Below are positions 23,373 to 33,816 of a stretch of DNA of 64,000 nt, in pieces. The notes beneath the pieces were generated by a model. The model did not search any database and had not been told where the DNA came from. It saw nothing but the letters and a program-made list of their open reading frames with translations. The position numbers and the translations under genes are program-made. The DNA comes from an uncultured Christensenella sp. Its GTDB lineage: Bacteria > Bacillota > Clostridia > Christensenellales > UBA3700. Where the stretch lies: NCBI GenBank assembly GCA_949284695.1, contig CASDWJ010000020.1, positions 1-64,000 on the forward strand. Direction: 5' to 3'. Every line of letters starts with the position of its first letter. Positions within the stretch are counted from its first letter, which is position 1.

Positions 23373-25631
23373 TCACCAACCCACGGGTATCTGATATATT
23401 TCGCCTATTGTCTCTCTGCCGTCGTCGTCGATATAGTAAGGCACTACGACGTATCTGTTATAGCCGAATATCCCGTCGGCAATATCTTCCACCGTGACGG
23501 CGCCGCTCTGATTTTTCACTTCCGAAACCGTCTTGTCGTCCGTGAACAGCGACTTTTTGATCACTTTATAGCAGATATGCGGGTCTGCGGTGAACGTGAT
23601 CGTCACTTTGTCTCCGTCGGTTTTCGCTTCAAACGAGTTTGCTGACGGGTAATCGAAAGATGTGTCTCTTTGCGCGGGTAAATATCTTGCGTCAAAGATG
23701 TCGCTGACGACGTAAGCCAACGGCGCGTTGTCCGACGCGATCACGAGTTTTCCTTCGTCGTATGCGATTTTGTCCAGTCTTACTTCTTCAACGCCTTGCG
23801 GAATAACGAAAGCACGGGGTTTTTCTTGGGTATAAATGCTTGCAAGATAATTCCTGCACATCAGAGTAGGCTGTCCGCCGCCCGTGACAGACGCAGACAG
23901 AGGGGTATCGTAGCGTTGCGAGCCCTGCCAGAAAAGCACGCAATCGGACGTGGTATAACTTATGTTGTACGCGTCCGCGTTGCCGTCTCCAGAAGCGACC
24001 GTGCCCGTCTTTGAAGCCACATCGAAGCCGAGAGAGGAGAGCTTTTTCGCAGTACCGTTCTTAGCGCATTTTTGCAGACAATTCGTCGTCAGATATGCGC
24101 TTTCCAGCGAAAATACGCGAGTTTTGCCAGCGTTTTTGCAGGAGTAGACCACGATGCCTTCGGGATCTCGTATCTCTCTGACAAAGGTCGCGGGGATATA
24201 TTCGCCGCCATTTGCAAGCGTCAGGTAACCGCCGAGAATCTCTTTGAAAGAACAGCCTTTGAACGTACTGCCGAGAGCGAGCGACAGGTTGTCGTCGTCT
24301 CCGAGAGAAAATCCCGTCTTTACAAGCGCGTCGTAGCCGCTCTGTACGCCGATCGTCGTCAGCACCGAAACGGCGGGCACGTTGAGAGAATATGCGAGCG
24401 CGTCTCTTGCCGAGATCTTGCCGTAGTATTTTTTGCCGTAATTTTCGGGCGAATAACCGCCGAAATCGGTCGGCTCGTCTGTGAGCATGCTTGCGGGAGA
24501 GAGCGCGCCGCAGTCAAATGCGGGAGCATAGCAGGCGAGCGGTTTGAGCACTGATCCCGCCTGCCGTCTGAACGTTGCGATATCGAGCGAAAAATTGGAA
24601 TAAAGCGCGGTTATCCCGCCGTTTTCCACATTGCAATCCATTGCCGCGCAAAGCGCGTTTTCGTCACTGTAAAGACTCTTGTCATCCACCGTCTTTTTTA
24701 TCTTTTCCTGTTTTTCGGGGTCAAGAAAAGTATATATCGCATAGCCTTTTGCCCTGAGTTCCTTTTCGTCAATGCCGAGTATCGCGCTTGCTTCCGAGAC
24801 AGCGTTGACGACGTACGTTCTGTCAAAATATTCCGCGCTTCTGTCGTCCGCGACGACAGGCTTTTCGGCAAGCGTGGCGTTGTATTCGTCCGGCGTAATC
24901 TTGCCTTGATCGAGCATGAGCGAAAGCACGAGTCGGGAGCGGGAGAGCGCGTTGTCGTAATTGTTAATCGGGTTATACTTTGTCGGACTTTTGACGATAC
25001 CCGCGAGCATTGCAGACTGCGCTACCGTCAATTCGTCGACTTCGCAGCCGAAAAACCTGCGGGCGGCGTTCTTTACTCCGTATTCGCCCGAGCCGAAATA
25101 CAGCATATTGAGATATGTTGAGAGTATCTCGTCTTTGCCGAGCCTTCTCTCGAGAGAAACGGCGAGACGCGCTTCTTTCAGCTTTCTCGAAAAGCTCTTT
25201 TCGCCGCTTAAAAAAGCATTTTTGACTATCTGTTGAGTGATCGTAGAGCCGCCTTGCGCGCGAGAACCGCTCTTTACGTTTGCCGCCATTGCTCCGAGTA
25301 TACGTATATAATCCACGCCGTGGTGCTCGTAAAATCTCTTGTCCTCGAGCGCTACGAATGCGTCTTTCAGGTGATCGGGCACTGCGTCGTAGTCGGTAGC
25401 GATTTCGCCCGACAGGTAATAAGACGTCGGTTGCGAGTCTGCGTCGTATACTTCTGGCAGGGAATTTTTCAGCGCGAGGGCGTCGACGTCTATATCAACG
25501 TCGCTGTGAATGAATATCACGAGACCCGCCGCGGTCATTATCGCGAAAAACGCGACGACGGCGAGAGTTATCGCGATGACTTTGACGGTATTTTTTGCAA
25601 AAGAGGATGGGTTTTCTTTATTTGCACGCAT
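23373..25631 (-). CDS. Class A penicillin-binding protein (PBP1a-like)
   Basis: A 752-residue bifunctional peptidoglycan synthase. It has a cytoplasmic N-terminus and a membrane anchor at about 15-37. The glycosyltransferase domain (about 70-250) carries ALEDKRFYEHHGVD, GGSTITQQIVKN and RKLKEARLAVSLE. The transpeptidase domain has SVLK (active serine near 356), SLN and KTGT (near 540). The C-terminal tail is beta-rich. A weak AAGG lies upstream of the ATG. It is divergent from miaB with only about 60 bases between the starts. Confidence 0.95.
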   Translation of the reverse strand: MRANKENPSSFAKNTVKVIAITLAVVAFFAIMTAAGLVIFIHSDVDIDVDALALKNSLPEVYDADSQPTSYYLSGEIATDYDAVPDHLKDAFVALEDKRFYEHHGVDYIRILGAMAANVKSGSRAQGGSTITQQIVKNAFLSGEKSFSRKLKEARLAVSLERRLGKDEILSTYLNMLYFGSGEYGVKNAARRFFGCEVDELTVAQSAMLAGIVKSPTKYNPINNYDNALSRSRLVLSLMLDQGKITPDEYNATLAEKPVVADDRSAEYFDRTYVVNAVSEASAILGIDEKELRAKGYAIYTFLDPEKQEKIKKTVDDKSLYSDENALCAAMDCNVENGGITALYSNFSLDIATFRRQAGSVLKPLACYAPAFDCGALSPASMLTDEPTDFGGYSPENYGKKYYGKISARDALAYSLNVPAVSVLTTIGVQSGYDALVKTGFSLGDDDNLSLALGSTFKGCSFKEILGGYLTLANGGEYIPATFVREIRDPEGIVVYSCKNAGKTRVFSLESAYLTTNCLQKCAKNGTAKKLSSLGFDVASKTGTVASGDGNADAYNISYTTSDCVLFWQGSQRYDTPLSASVTGGGQPTLMCRNYLASIYTQEKPRAFVIPQGVEEVRLDKIAYDEGKLVIASDNAPLAYVVSDIFDARYLPAQRDTSFDYPSANSFEAKTDGDKVTITFTADPHICYKVIKKSLFTDDKTVSEVKNQSGAVTVEDIADGIFGYNRYVVVPYYIDDDGRETIGEIYQIPVGW

Positions 25632-25654
25632 AATAATTTATACCTTTATTTTGT

Positions 25655-25683
25655 TTGAGTTTTCCCCCGTTTTTCGTTATAAT
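25655..25683 (+). promoter_or_regulatory. Sigma-A promoter ending at the miaB start codon
   Basis: TTGAGT (25655-25660), 17 bases, TATAAT (25678-25683), then 6 bases to ATG 25690. No ribosome-binding site is present. Confidence 0.7.
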
Positions 25684-25689
25684 TGTTAT

Positions 25690-27012
25690 ATGCAAAAATA
25701 CAGGATTATTACTTACGGATGTCAGATGAACGTGCACGAATCCGAGAAGATCGCGGGCATACTGACGAAACTCGGATACGTTGAGGCGGCTGAGAACGAA
25801 AGCGCAGACGTCGTAGTGTTCAACACCTGCTGTATACGCGACAATGCGGAGCGCAAGGCGATGGGGCATATCGGTATGCTCAAAACCGAAAAGAAGAAAA
25901 ACCCGTCGATGATCGTCGCGGTCGTCGGCTGTATGACTCAGCAGGACGGCGCGGGCACGGCTCTCAGAGAGAAATTCCCGTTCGTCGACATAGTTCTCGG
26001 CACGTCGAATCTCGCGCTTCTCGAGACGTATATCCCGTCGGTCGCGGCGAGCAGAGACAAGTTCGTTGACATTGACGAAAACGAACGTCCCGAAGTCAGA
26101 GAGGACGAGACCTTTTACCGCACCAGCGGCACCAACGCGTGGCTGAATATCATGTACGGCTGCAACAACTTCTGCACCTACTGCATAGTACCGTACGTCA
26201 GAGGCAGGGAGAGAAGCCGCACCAAAGAGGCGATAAAGGATGAGTTTATGCGCCTCGTCGACGAGGGATACGGCGAGATCACGCTTCTCGGTCAGAACGT
26301 CAACTCGTACGGCAAAGACCTGTACGGGGGAGATTACGGCTTTGCGGAACTCTTGCAGGAGCTCGCCAAAGTCGACGGCAAACGCCGCATACGTTTTATG
26401 ACGTCGCACCCTAAGGATTTCAACAGAAAACTCATCGACGTTATCGCAGAATATCCCAATATCTGCAACAACATACATTTGCCCGTTCAGTCGGGGTCGG
26501 ACAAGATCCTGAAGCTGATGAACAGACACTACACGCGCGACTATTATCTCGATACTGTCGCCGCGATACGTGAAAAATTGCCCGACTGCGGCATTACGAC
26601 AGACCTTATGGTCGGTTTTCCGTACGAGGAGGAGAGCGACTTTCTCGACACGCTCGACATAGTCGAAAGAGTGCGCTTCAGCAACGCGTTCACTTTTGTC
26701 TATTCGGTCAGAAAGGGCACGCCAGCGGCGCAGATGCCGCAGGTCGACCCCGAGGTCGCGAAAGACAGGATAATGCGCCTTATCGCGACTCAGAACAGAA
26801 TCACGAAAGAACTTTCAAAAGAATACGAAAACAAGACGTTCGAAATACTCTGCGAGGATTTGTCGCCGTCGAAAAAGGGTTGCGTGTGCGGCAGGACGGA
26901 AAGCGGCAGACTGGTCACGTTCCCGGGAGACGCGGACACGATAGGCAAATTCGTCAACGTCAGGGTAACTCGTTCGCAGTCGGCGTCGCTTTTCGGAGAA
27001 AGGGAGGATTGA
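25690..27012 (+). CDS. miaB: tRNA-2-methylthio-N6-dimethylallyladenosine synthase MiaB
   Basis: A 440-residue methylthiotransferase with the UPF0004 domain (cysteines in YGCQMN, NTCCIRDNA and the VGCMTQ segment), a radical-SAM core (CNNFCTYC near 157-164, then IVPYVRGRERSR) and a C-terminal TRAM domain. It adds the methylthio group to i6A37 of tRNAs, after MiaA, encoded three genes downstream. ATG 25690 is the family start; a longer frame from 25510 is rejected because it runs through the promoter. The first gene of miaB-mutS-mutL-miaA-ynbB; its mRNA appears leaderless. Confidence 0.96.
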   Translation: MQKYRIITYGCQMNVHESEKIAGILTKLGYVEAAENESADVVVFNTCCIRDNAERKAMGHIGMLKTEKKKNPSMIVAVVGCMTQQDGAGTALREKFPFVDIVLGTSNLALLETYIPSVAASRDKFVDIDENERPEVREDETFYRTSGTNAWLNIMYGCNNFCTYCIVPYVRGRERSRTKEAIKDEFMRLVDEGYGEITLLGQNVNSYGKDLYGGDYGFAELLQELAKVDGKRRIRFMTSHPKDFNRKLIDVIAEYPNICNNIHLPVQSGSDKILKLMNRHYTRDYYLDTVAAIREKLPDCGITTDLMVGFPYEEESDFLDTLDIVERVRFSNAFTFVYSVRKGTPAAQMPQVDPEVAKDRIMRLIATQNRITKELSKEYENKTFEILCEDLSPSKKGCVCGRTESGRLVTFPGDADTIGKFVNVRVTRSQSASLFGERED

Positions 27013-27013
27013 T

Positions 27014-29605
27014 ATGGGACTTTCACCGATGATGAAGTATTATCTCAGCGTAAAGGAGAATTACAAGGACTCGATCCTTCTTTTCAGACTGGGCGATTTC
27101 TACGAAATGTTCTTTGACGACGCAAAACTTGCAAGCGAACTTCTCGATCTTACGCTAACCGGCAGAGATTGCGGGCTTGAACAGCGCGCGCCTATGTGCG
27201 GCGTTCCGTATCATGCGGTCGACGGCTACATTTCAAAACTCATATCCAAGGGTTACAAAGTGGCTATTTGCGAGCAGCTCACTTCTCCAGAGGAAAGCAA
27301 AGGAATGCTGGAGCGAGACGTCGTGCGAGTCATTACTCCGGGTACGGTTATAGAGGACGACATTCTCGACGACAAGAAGAACAATTATCTCGTCAGTATA
27401 GCGGTTTTCAAGAATACTTTCGCGCTTGCATGGGCGGACGTTTCGACAGGCGAGTTCAATACTCTCGACAAGGAACTGACCGATTTTTCCGCGCTCGAGG
27501 ACGCGCTTGCGACAATTGTGCCCGCGGAGATAATCTGCAACAAAGAGACGCTCGCCCTTACGCAGAACGTCTCGGACATGAGGCTGTCCAAGCTGCCCAA
27601 ATTCCAGAATTACAACGAATGGAGTTTTGAATATTCCAATGCGGAGAAGGCTTTGAAAGAGCAGTTTTCTGTTGCAAGTCTCGACGTGTTCGAGATTAAG
27701 GACAAAAAGGCGTGCGTCATGGCGGCGGGAGCGCTCTGCACATATCTCAAAGACACGCAGAAACGCGCGCTGTCGCACATTTCGGGCATAAGATACGTGC
27801 GCAATGAGCGCTATATGGTGCTTGACGCTACTGCGCGTCGCAACCTCGAAATAACTCAGAACGCGCGCGACGGATCTTCGAGAGCAACGCTTATAAAGGT
27901 CATGGACAAGACCCGTACGTCAATGGGCGCGCGCAATCTTCGTCGCTGGCTCGAACAGCCTCTGCGAGACGAAAAAGAGATAAACGCACGTCTCGACGCG
28001 GTTGAGGAACTGATATCGTCGGGCAGAGTCAGGAGCAATCTTGACGAAAAGATAGGACTTGTCAAAGACCTCGAAAGACTTTGCACTAAGCTGGTATACG
28101 GCAATCCGTCCCCACGCGACTTCGTCGCAATAAAGCAGTCGCTCGAGGTGATACCTCTGCTGAAAAGTGAGCTGCGCCGCTGCGACAACGCTTTGCTGAA
28201 AGCGATCGAACAGAATATGTTCGAACTGGAAAGCGAATATAACATGCTTGCCGATATGCTTGCGGACAACCCGCCTGCGCTGACAAAGGACGGCGGTTTC
28301 ATACGCGAGGGTTACAGCGAAGAACTCGACGGATATCGCAGCGCGGACAAGGACGGAAAGATCTGGCTTGCGAAACTCGAAAGCGACGAAAAAGAAGCGA
28401 CGGGCATCAAAAATCTCAGGGTCGGTTACAACAAGGTATTCGGTTACTATATCGAGGTCAGCAAGGGCAACGTCGACAAAGTGCCGTTCAGATACGTGCG
28501 CAAACAGACTCTGACCACGGGCGAAAGGTATATCACGGAAGAACTGAAAGATATAGAGGACAAAATCTTGGGCGCGGTCGAAAAGAGCATAAAGCTCGAA
28601 CTTGCACTTTTCGAACAGATAAAACTAGAAATGCTCAAGGCAATACCAATGCTTCAATCTACGGCACGCGCAGTCGCGACGTGCGATACGCTGCTCGCGT
28701 TCGCCAAACTGTCTGTTGCGGGCAATTATTGTCGACCCGTCATAAACGACAATATCGAAAGCATCAGCATAAAAAGCGGCAGACATCCCGTCGTCGAAGC
28801 TCTGATGAAGTCTGACGAATTTGTGCCCAATGATACCGAACTCGACTGTTATCAGAACAGGACGATGATCATCACGGGTCCCAACATGGCGGGCAAGAGT
28901 ACTTATATGAGGCAGGTCGCATTGATAACGTTTATGGCGCACGTCGGCTGCTTCGTTCCCGCAAAGTCTGCGGAAATAGCGATCACCGACAGAATATTCA
29001 CTCGTATAGGCGCGAGCGACGACCTTGCTTACGGACAGAGCACGTTCATGGTCGAAATGGTAGAAGTAGCTACAATTCTTCAGAACGCGACGATGAGAAG
29101 TCTGCTTATTCTCGACGAGATCGGCAGAGGCACGTCGACTTTCGACGGTCTTTCTATAGCAAAGGCGGTACTCGAGGACGTGACTGCAAGGATACGTTGC
29201 AAGACGTTGTTTTCGACGCATTTCCACGAATTGACAGAACTCGAGGGTACTCTCGAAGGCGCGGTCAATTACAAAATAGTCGCCGCCGAAAAGGATAAAG
29301 GGATAATTTTCCTTCACAAGATAATGCGCGGCGGCACGAACAAGAGTTTCGGTATTGAGGTAGCCAAACTTGCGGGTCTGCCGCAAAAGGTCATTTCGCG
29401 TGCCCGCGCCGTGTCCAAAGAGCTTGAAAGCGACGCGCACAAGTCTAAAATCGCAAAGTCGGAGGCGCGCGTTCACGACATGGTAGACATGATGGAGGAA
29501 AACGCGATAATGGAAGAACTCAGATCTCTCGACGTGAACAATATGTCGCCGATACAGGCGATCAATACGCTCGGAGAACTCGTCAAAAAGGCACTCAAGA
29601 GGTGA
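27014..29605 (+). CDS. mutS: DNA mismatch repair protein MutS
   Basis: An 863-residue mismatch-recognition ATPase of normal length. The N-terminal mismatch-binding motif FRLGDFYEMF (near 25-34) includes the Phe-x-Glu that stacks on the mispair. The ATPase has Walker A TGPNMAGKST (near 620), Walker B LLILDEIGRGTST (near 697) and a downstream STHFHEL. RBS GGGAGG lies before ATG 27014, one base after the miaB stop. It works with MutL, encoded directly downstream. Confidence 0.97.
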   Translation: MGLSPMMKYYLSVKENYKDSILLFRLGDFYEMFFDDAKLASELLDLTLTGRDCGLEQRAPMCGVPYHAVDGYISKLISKGYKVAICEQLTSPEESKGMLERDVVRVITPGTVIEDDILDDKKNNYLVSIAVFKNTFALAWADVSTGEFNTLDKELTDFSALEDALATIVPAEIICNKETLALTQNVSDMRLSKLPKFQNYNEWSFEYSNAEKALKEQFSVASLDVFEIKDKKACVMAAGALCTYLKDTQKRALSHISGIRYVRNERYMVLDATARRNLEITQNARDGSSRATLIKVMDKTRTSMGARNLRRWLEQPLRDEKEINARLDAVEELISSGRVRSNLDEKIGLVKDLERLCTKLVYGNPSPRDFVAIKQSLEVIPLLKSELRRCDNALLKAIEQNMFELESEYNMLADMLADNPPALTKDGGFIREGYSEELDGYRSADKDGKIWLAKLESDEKEATGIKNLRVGYNKVFGYYIEVSKGNVDKVPFRYVRKQTLTTGERYITEELKDIEDKILGAVEKSIKLELALFEQIKLEMLKAIPMLQSTARAVATCDTLLAFAKLSVAGNYCRPVINDNIESISIKSGRHPVVEALMKSDEFVPNDTELDCYQNRTMIITGPNMAGKSTYMRQVALITFMAHVGCFVPAKSAEIAITDRIFTRIGASDDLAYGQSTFMVEMVEVATILQNATMRSLLILDEIGRGTSTFDGLSIAKAVLEDVTARIRCKTLFSTHFHELTELEGTLEGAVNYKIVAAEKDKGIIFLHKIMRGGTNKSFGIEVAKLAGLPQKVISRARAVSKELESDAHKSKIAKSEARVHDMVDMMEENAIMEELRSLDVNNMSPIQAINTLGELVKKALKR

Positions 29606-29607
29606 TT

Positions 29608-31593
29608 ATGGCAGACATCAACGTACTTGACTCAAGCGTATACAATCTTATCTCGGCAGGTGAAGTCATCGAAAGACCCGCTTCGGTAGTCAAAGAGCTG
29701 ACTGAGAACGCCATTGACGCAGGCGCAACCAAGATAACCGTACAGATAGAGGACGGAGGCATCCGCTCTATATCGGTAACGGACAACGGTTGCGGTATGA
29801 CAGCGCAAAATCTCGCGAAGGCGTTTTTGCCGCACGCTACCAGCAAACTCAAAGAAGCGTGCGACCTGGACAGTATCGCGACGCTCGGGTTCAGAGGCGA
29901 AGCACTCGCGTCGATAGCGGCGGTATCGCAGGTGACGGTAAAGACAAAGACGGCAGACGAGGAGCTAGGCTCCGAACTTTCCGTATCCGCAGGCAAAGCG
30001 GGGGACATCACGCCGTGCGGCTGCAACGACGGCACTGTGATGCGCGTAGAAAACCTTTTCTTCAACACCCCAGTGCGAGCAAGATTTCTTAAAAAACCTA
30101 AGGTCGAAGAAGGATTTATCACGCAGACGGTGAGTGCGCTCATACTCGCCAACCCCGAAGTTTCTTTCCGCTATATCGTTGACGGTAAAGCTGTTTTTAA
30201 TACTGTAGGCGGTCTGGAGGACGCTGTTTTTCAGATTTATTCCAACGACGTCGCCAACGAACTCATTTATTTCAACGAGTCTTTCGCGGGAGGCTACAGG
30301 GTATACGGATATACGGGAAAGCGTTCGCTTTTCAAACACAACAAAAACTTTCAGACGGTGATAATCAACGGCAGGACCGTGCAGAACCAAACCGTAAGCG
30401 TCGCCATTTCGCAGGCATACGGCAATTCGATGATGAAACGCTGTTTTCCCGTATTCGTGATAAACATAGTTATGCCGTTCGACGATGTGGACGTCAACGT
30501 CCATCCGAGCAAAAGCGAAGTCCGCTTCCGAGATTCAAACAAAGTTTTTTCGTGCGTTTACCACGCCGTGTCCGTCGCGCTGGCAAGCGAGGAGGGGAGC
30601 GTCAGACTTGACGGAAAGCAAACAGATGTTCACAATTTTGACGAAAGCCTGCAAAATGCCGACGCAGTCGAAGGCGCGCCCGTACACAAAGATGCGTCCG
30701 ACGCAGACGCGACCGCCGATGTCGCAACGGAAAAAGCTCCGACCTCACCGTCGAAGGTGTCTGATATTTCCTCTGTAATGCACCCCGCTTCGCGCGGCTT
30801 TGGCGACAGGCTTTTCAGAGAACGCGCAAAATACGACCGCGCGCTTGACGAGGCGATAAAGAGACAGAGCGAAAAAGTCGCGGTCTCATCCTTTACAAAG
30901 ACTCACAGAAGCGTTTCGACTTCCGTCGCCGACGGCGCCTCGCGTGTCTTGTCCGCGCCCGTTCAAAGCTCGATATACGACGACGGCGAAGTCTTTGCCG
31001 AGATCGACAAAAAGCTCTGCGGCGGTTACGAAATCGTCGGACAGATATTCAATACCTATCTGATACTCAGGCAGGACGACGTAGTATATCTGGTCGACCA
31101 GCACGCGGCACACGAGAGATTTCTTTACGACGAACTGATCAAAAAGGTCAATGCCAGAGAATCGTACAGTCAGCCGATGATCGTACCGTATGTCCTCGAC
31201 TGCGACAATGCGCAGTACGATTTTATCCTTGCTTGCAAAGAAAATCTCGAAGCTCTGGGTTTCGAGATCGAGGATTTCGGCGGTCTCAGCTTCAGGATAG
31301 GCGCAGTGCCGCAGGTGCTCGGCGATATAAATCTCGGCGTGTTTTTTGCAGGTATTTTTTCGGACAGAGGAAAACTCGGCAATATCAGAAACTCTGATCT
31401 TATCAACGACGCGCTTGCGCAAAGCGCGTGCAAGGCGGCAATAAAAGCGGGTGACAAGTTGTCCGACGAACAGATCAGAAGTCTGCTTGCACAGATGAAG
31501 GACGGCGTGCCCATGCAATGTCCGCACGGCAGACCCGCGATAATCGCATTTACGCGCAAAGACCTCGACAAACTGTTCAAGAGGATAGTATGA
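29608..31593 (+). CDS. mutL: DNA mismatch repair protein MutL (endonuclease type)
   Basis: A 661-residue GHKL ATPase with NAIDAGATKI, DNGCGM, HATSK and GFRGEALAS in the N-terminal domain, a poorly conserved linker (about 335-460) and a C-terminal nuclease domain. The latter has DQHAAHERFLYDEL near 496 and MQCPHGRP near the end, so it should nick DNA itself, as expected in bacteria without MutH. ATG 29608 follows AGAGGTG closely; a GTG at 29602 is less likely. Its stop overlaps miaA (ATGA). Confidence 0.96.
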   Translation: MADINVLDSSVYNLISAGEVIERPASVVKELTENAIDAGATKITVQIEDGGIRSISVTDNGCGMTAQNLAKAFLPHATSKLKEACDLDSIATLGFRGEALASIAAVSQVTVKTKTADEELGSELSVSAGKAGDITPCGCNDGTVMRVENLFFNTPVRARFLKKPKVEEGFITQTVSALILANPEVSFRYIVDGKAVFNTVGGLEDAVFQIYSNDVANELIYFNESFAGGYRVYGYTGKRSLFKHNKNFQTVIINGRTVQNQTVSVAISQAYGNSMMKRCFPVFVINIVMPFDDVDVNVHPSKSEVRFRDSNKVFSCVYHAVSVALASEEGSVRLDGKQTDVHNFDESLQNADAVEGAPVHKDASDADATADVATEKAPTSPSKVSDISSVMHPASRGFGDRLFRERAKYDRALDEAIKRQSEKVAVSSFTKTHRSVSTSVADGASRVLSAPVQSSIYDDGEVFAEIDKKLCGGYEIVGQIFNTYLILRQDDVVYLVDQHAAHERFLYDELIKKVNARESYSQPMIVPYVLDCDNAQYDFILACKENLEALGFEIEDFGGLSFRIGAVPQVLGDINLGVFFAGIFSDRGKLGNIRNSDLINDALAQSACKAAIKAGDKLSDEQIRSLLAQMKDGVPMQCPHGRPAIIAFTRKDLDKLFKRIV

Positions 31594-32510
31594 AAAAAAT
31601 ACTGATCATAGCGGGTGCGACGGCTTCGGGCAAGTCCGATCTTGCCGTAAAACTCGCAAAAAAATACGACGGCGAGATCATATCCTGCGACAGCATGCAG
31701 ATTTACAGGCATCTTGACGTGGGTACTGCAAAAATATCCGCGCAAGCCGCAGAAGGCATAAAACACCATATGATCGACGTTGTCGAGCCGTCCGAAGAAT
31801 ACAGCGTATGGGAGTATTCCAATGCGGCAAAAGCTGCGATAGAGGACGTTTCGTCGCGAGGAAAACTGCCGATCGTCGCAGGCGGTACCGGACTTTATAT
31901 CGAGTCGATAATTTATCCGCTCAACTTTGCCGTAAACAAGGACGAAGAAGTCAGAGCGCGCCTGCAAAAAGAATTAGAGACTCTCGGCGCGGAGGCGCTT
32001 CACGCAAGACTCGCAAAAGCCGATCCCGAGGATGCGGCAAAGATACATCCAAACAATACGAAAAGATTGATACGCGCACTCGAAATACTCGAGATCAGCG
32101 GCGGTGCGAAGCCCAAAGAAGAACTCCGCGAGCCGCAGTACGACGTATGTCTTATAGTCGTCGACGTTGCCCGCGACGAACTGTATCGCAGGATAAACGA
32201 AAGAGTGGAACAAATGTTCGCTTCAGGTCTCGAGACTGAAATCCGTGATATTCTCGCCAAGGGTCTCGCGGACAGAAACTCTCAAAGCATGCAGGCTATC
32301 GGCTATAAGGAGTTTTTCGATATGTTCGACGGCAAATGCGGTATCGAAGAAGTCAAAGAAAATATCAAGCAAAACACGCGCAGATATGCAAAGCGCCAGC
32401 TTAGCTGGCTGCGACGGTACAAATTCGCGCATTGGGTCGCTTGCAACGACACGGATACGATATATAATTTAGTCAACGAATTTTTAAAGGATAGAAAGGA
32501 TAACAGATAA
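31590..32510 (+). CDS. miaA: tRNA dimethylallyltransferase MiaA
   Basis: A 306-residue enzyme that adds the isopentenyl group to A37 of tRNAs reading U-starting codons. It has a P-loop GATASGKSDLA, the DSMQIYRHLDVGTAK segment, PIVAGGTGLYIE and the C-terminal RRYAKRQLSWLRR. ATG 31590 overlaps the mutL stop; AAGAGG lies upstream. It provides the substrate for MiaB at the head of the same operon. hfq, which follows miaA in many bacteria, is absent here. Confidence 0.96.
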   Translation: MKKILIIAGATASGKSDLAVKLAKKYDGEIISCDSMQIYRHLDVGTAKISAQAAEGIKHHMIDVVEPSEEYSVWEYSNAAKAAIEDVSSRGKLPIVAGGTGLYIESIIYPLNFAVNKDEEVRARLQKELETLGAEALHARLAKADPEDAAKIHPNNTKRLIRALEILEISGGAKPKEELREPQYDVCLIVVDVARDELYRRINERVEQMFASGLETEIRDILAKGLADRNSQSMQAIGYKEFFDMFDGKCGIEEVKENIKQNTRRYAKRQLSWLRRYKFAHWVACNDTDTIYNLVNEFLKDRKDNR

Positions 32511-33748
32511 TGCAGTTCAACGAAAATACGGTATCTTTGATACAAAAGGCAGAAGAGCGCTGCAAAGACGCTTTTGCGCAGCTCGAAAGAATTGCGCTCG
32601 AAAATCAGAATAAAGTCCTCGACGCGTTCAGAGAAAACAACGTAGGACAGCGACATTTCGCGCAGACCAACGGCTACGGATACGACGACATCGGCAGAGA
32701 CACTCTGTGCAAGGTATTTGCGCAGGTTTTCCGCGCCGAAGACGCGATCGTATCGCCTCTTATGGTTTCAGGCACGCACGCGCTGACGGTTGCGCTTTAC
32801 GGGTTGCTCAGACCGGGAGACGAACTTCTAGCGGTCAGCGGCGCGCCTTACGATACGCTCAAAGAAGTGATACTCGGCGACGGTATCGGATCTCTGAAGG
32901 ATTTCGGCGTAGCATACAGGCAGGTCGATCTCAAGTACGGAGCATTCGATTATGACGCTATAAAGGCGTCGATAAACGACAAGACAAAACTCGTTTTCGT
33001 AGGCAGATCGCGCGGCTACGAATGGAGAGACGCGCTCGACGTGCGCGAGATCGGCAAAATGGTACATTTCGTCAAGGATCTCAAACAAGACGTACTCGTC
33101 ATGTGCGACAATTGCTACGGCGAATTTGTCGACACGATCGAGCCGACCGAGGTCGGCGTCGATATCGCGGTCGGGTCGCTTATCAAGAATATAGGCGGCG
33201 GTATCGCACCGAGCGGCGGTTACGTCTGCGGCACAAAGGAATGCGTAAAACAGGTCGCGTACCGTCTCACTTCGCCGTCTATCGGCACAGAAGTCGGCTC
33301 TTACGCTTACGGTTACAGAGAATTTTATCAGGGACTTTTCCTCGCGCCTCATGTTACTATGCAGGCGCTCAAAGGCAGCGTCCTTTTCGGTGAAGTCTTT
33401 ACGAGCGTAGGCTACAAGACCATGCCGCTCCCTAAAAGTGAATGCAAGGATATTATACGTTCGATAATGTTTGACACAGAAGATGAATTGATTTCTTTCT
33501 GCAGAGCCGTACAGAAGGCTTCTCCCGTTGACAGCAACGTCACTCCGTTCCCGTGGGATATGCCGGGATACGAGCATCAGGTCATAATGGCTGCAGGGAC
33601 GTTCGTTGCGGGCGCGTCGATCGAGCTTTCTGCCGATTCTCCGATTAAAGCGCCGTATATCGCCTATCTGCAAGGCGGTCTGACCTACGAACACGCTAAG
33701 ATCGCGGCTATGTACTGCCTTGAAAGCGTGCTAAACGGCAAAAATTAA
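32510..33748 (+). CDS. ynbB: Methionine gamma-lyase family protein (YnbB, aluminium-resistance-like)
   Basis: A 412-residue PLP fold type I protein matching the YnbB family, often annotated as aluminium resistance protein. Landmarks are QRHFAQTNGYGYDDIGRDTL, VSGTHALTVALYGLLRPGD, and the presumed PLP lysine in VGSLIKNIGGGIAPSGGY. The substrate of the family is not established. ATG 32510 shares the last base of the miaA stop. Its place between miaA and lexA is common in Clostridia. The operon ends with a terminator 42 bases later. Confidence 0.9.
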   Translation: MQFNENTVSLIQKAEERCKDAFAQLERIALENQNKVLDAFRENNVGQRHFAQTNGYGYDDIGRDTLCKVFAQVFRAEDAIVSPLMVSGTHALTVALYGLLRPGDELLAVSGAPYDTLKEVILGDGIGSLKDFGVAYRQVDLKYGAFDYDAIKASINDKTKLVFVGRSRGYEWRDALDVREIGKMVHFVKDLKQDVLVMCDNCYGEFVDTIEPTEVGVDIAVGSLIKNIGGGIAPSGGYVCGTKECVKQVAYRLTSPSIGTEVGSYAYGYREFYQGLFLAPHVTMQALKGSVLFGEVFTSVGYKTMPLPKSECKDIIRSIMFDTEDELISFCRAVQKASPVDSNVTPFPWDMPGYEHQVIMAAGTFVAGASIELSADSPIKAPYIAYLQGGLTYEHAKIAAMYCLESVLNGKN

Positions 33749-33789
33749 ATCTTTTGCGCTCTTGACGTCACATATTTTCAAAGCATACA

Positions 33790-33816
33790 AAATCCCGTCT
33801 TACGGCGGGATTTTTG
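33790..33816 (+). terminator. Rho-independent terminator of the miaB-ynbB operon
   Basis: A stem ATCCCG/CGGGAT flanked by A and T runs, with an 8-base loop and five T. Confidence 0.85.

Noticed and set aside
25510..25689. A longer miaB frame with 60 extra N-terminal codons
   Set aside because: It runs antisense through the start of the penicillin-binding protein gene and through the miaB promoter; the family start is at 25690.
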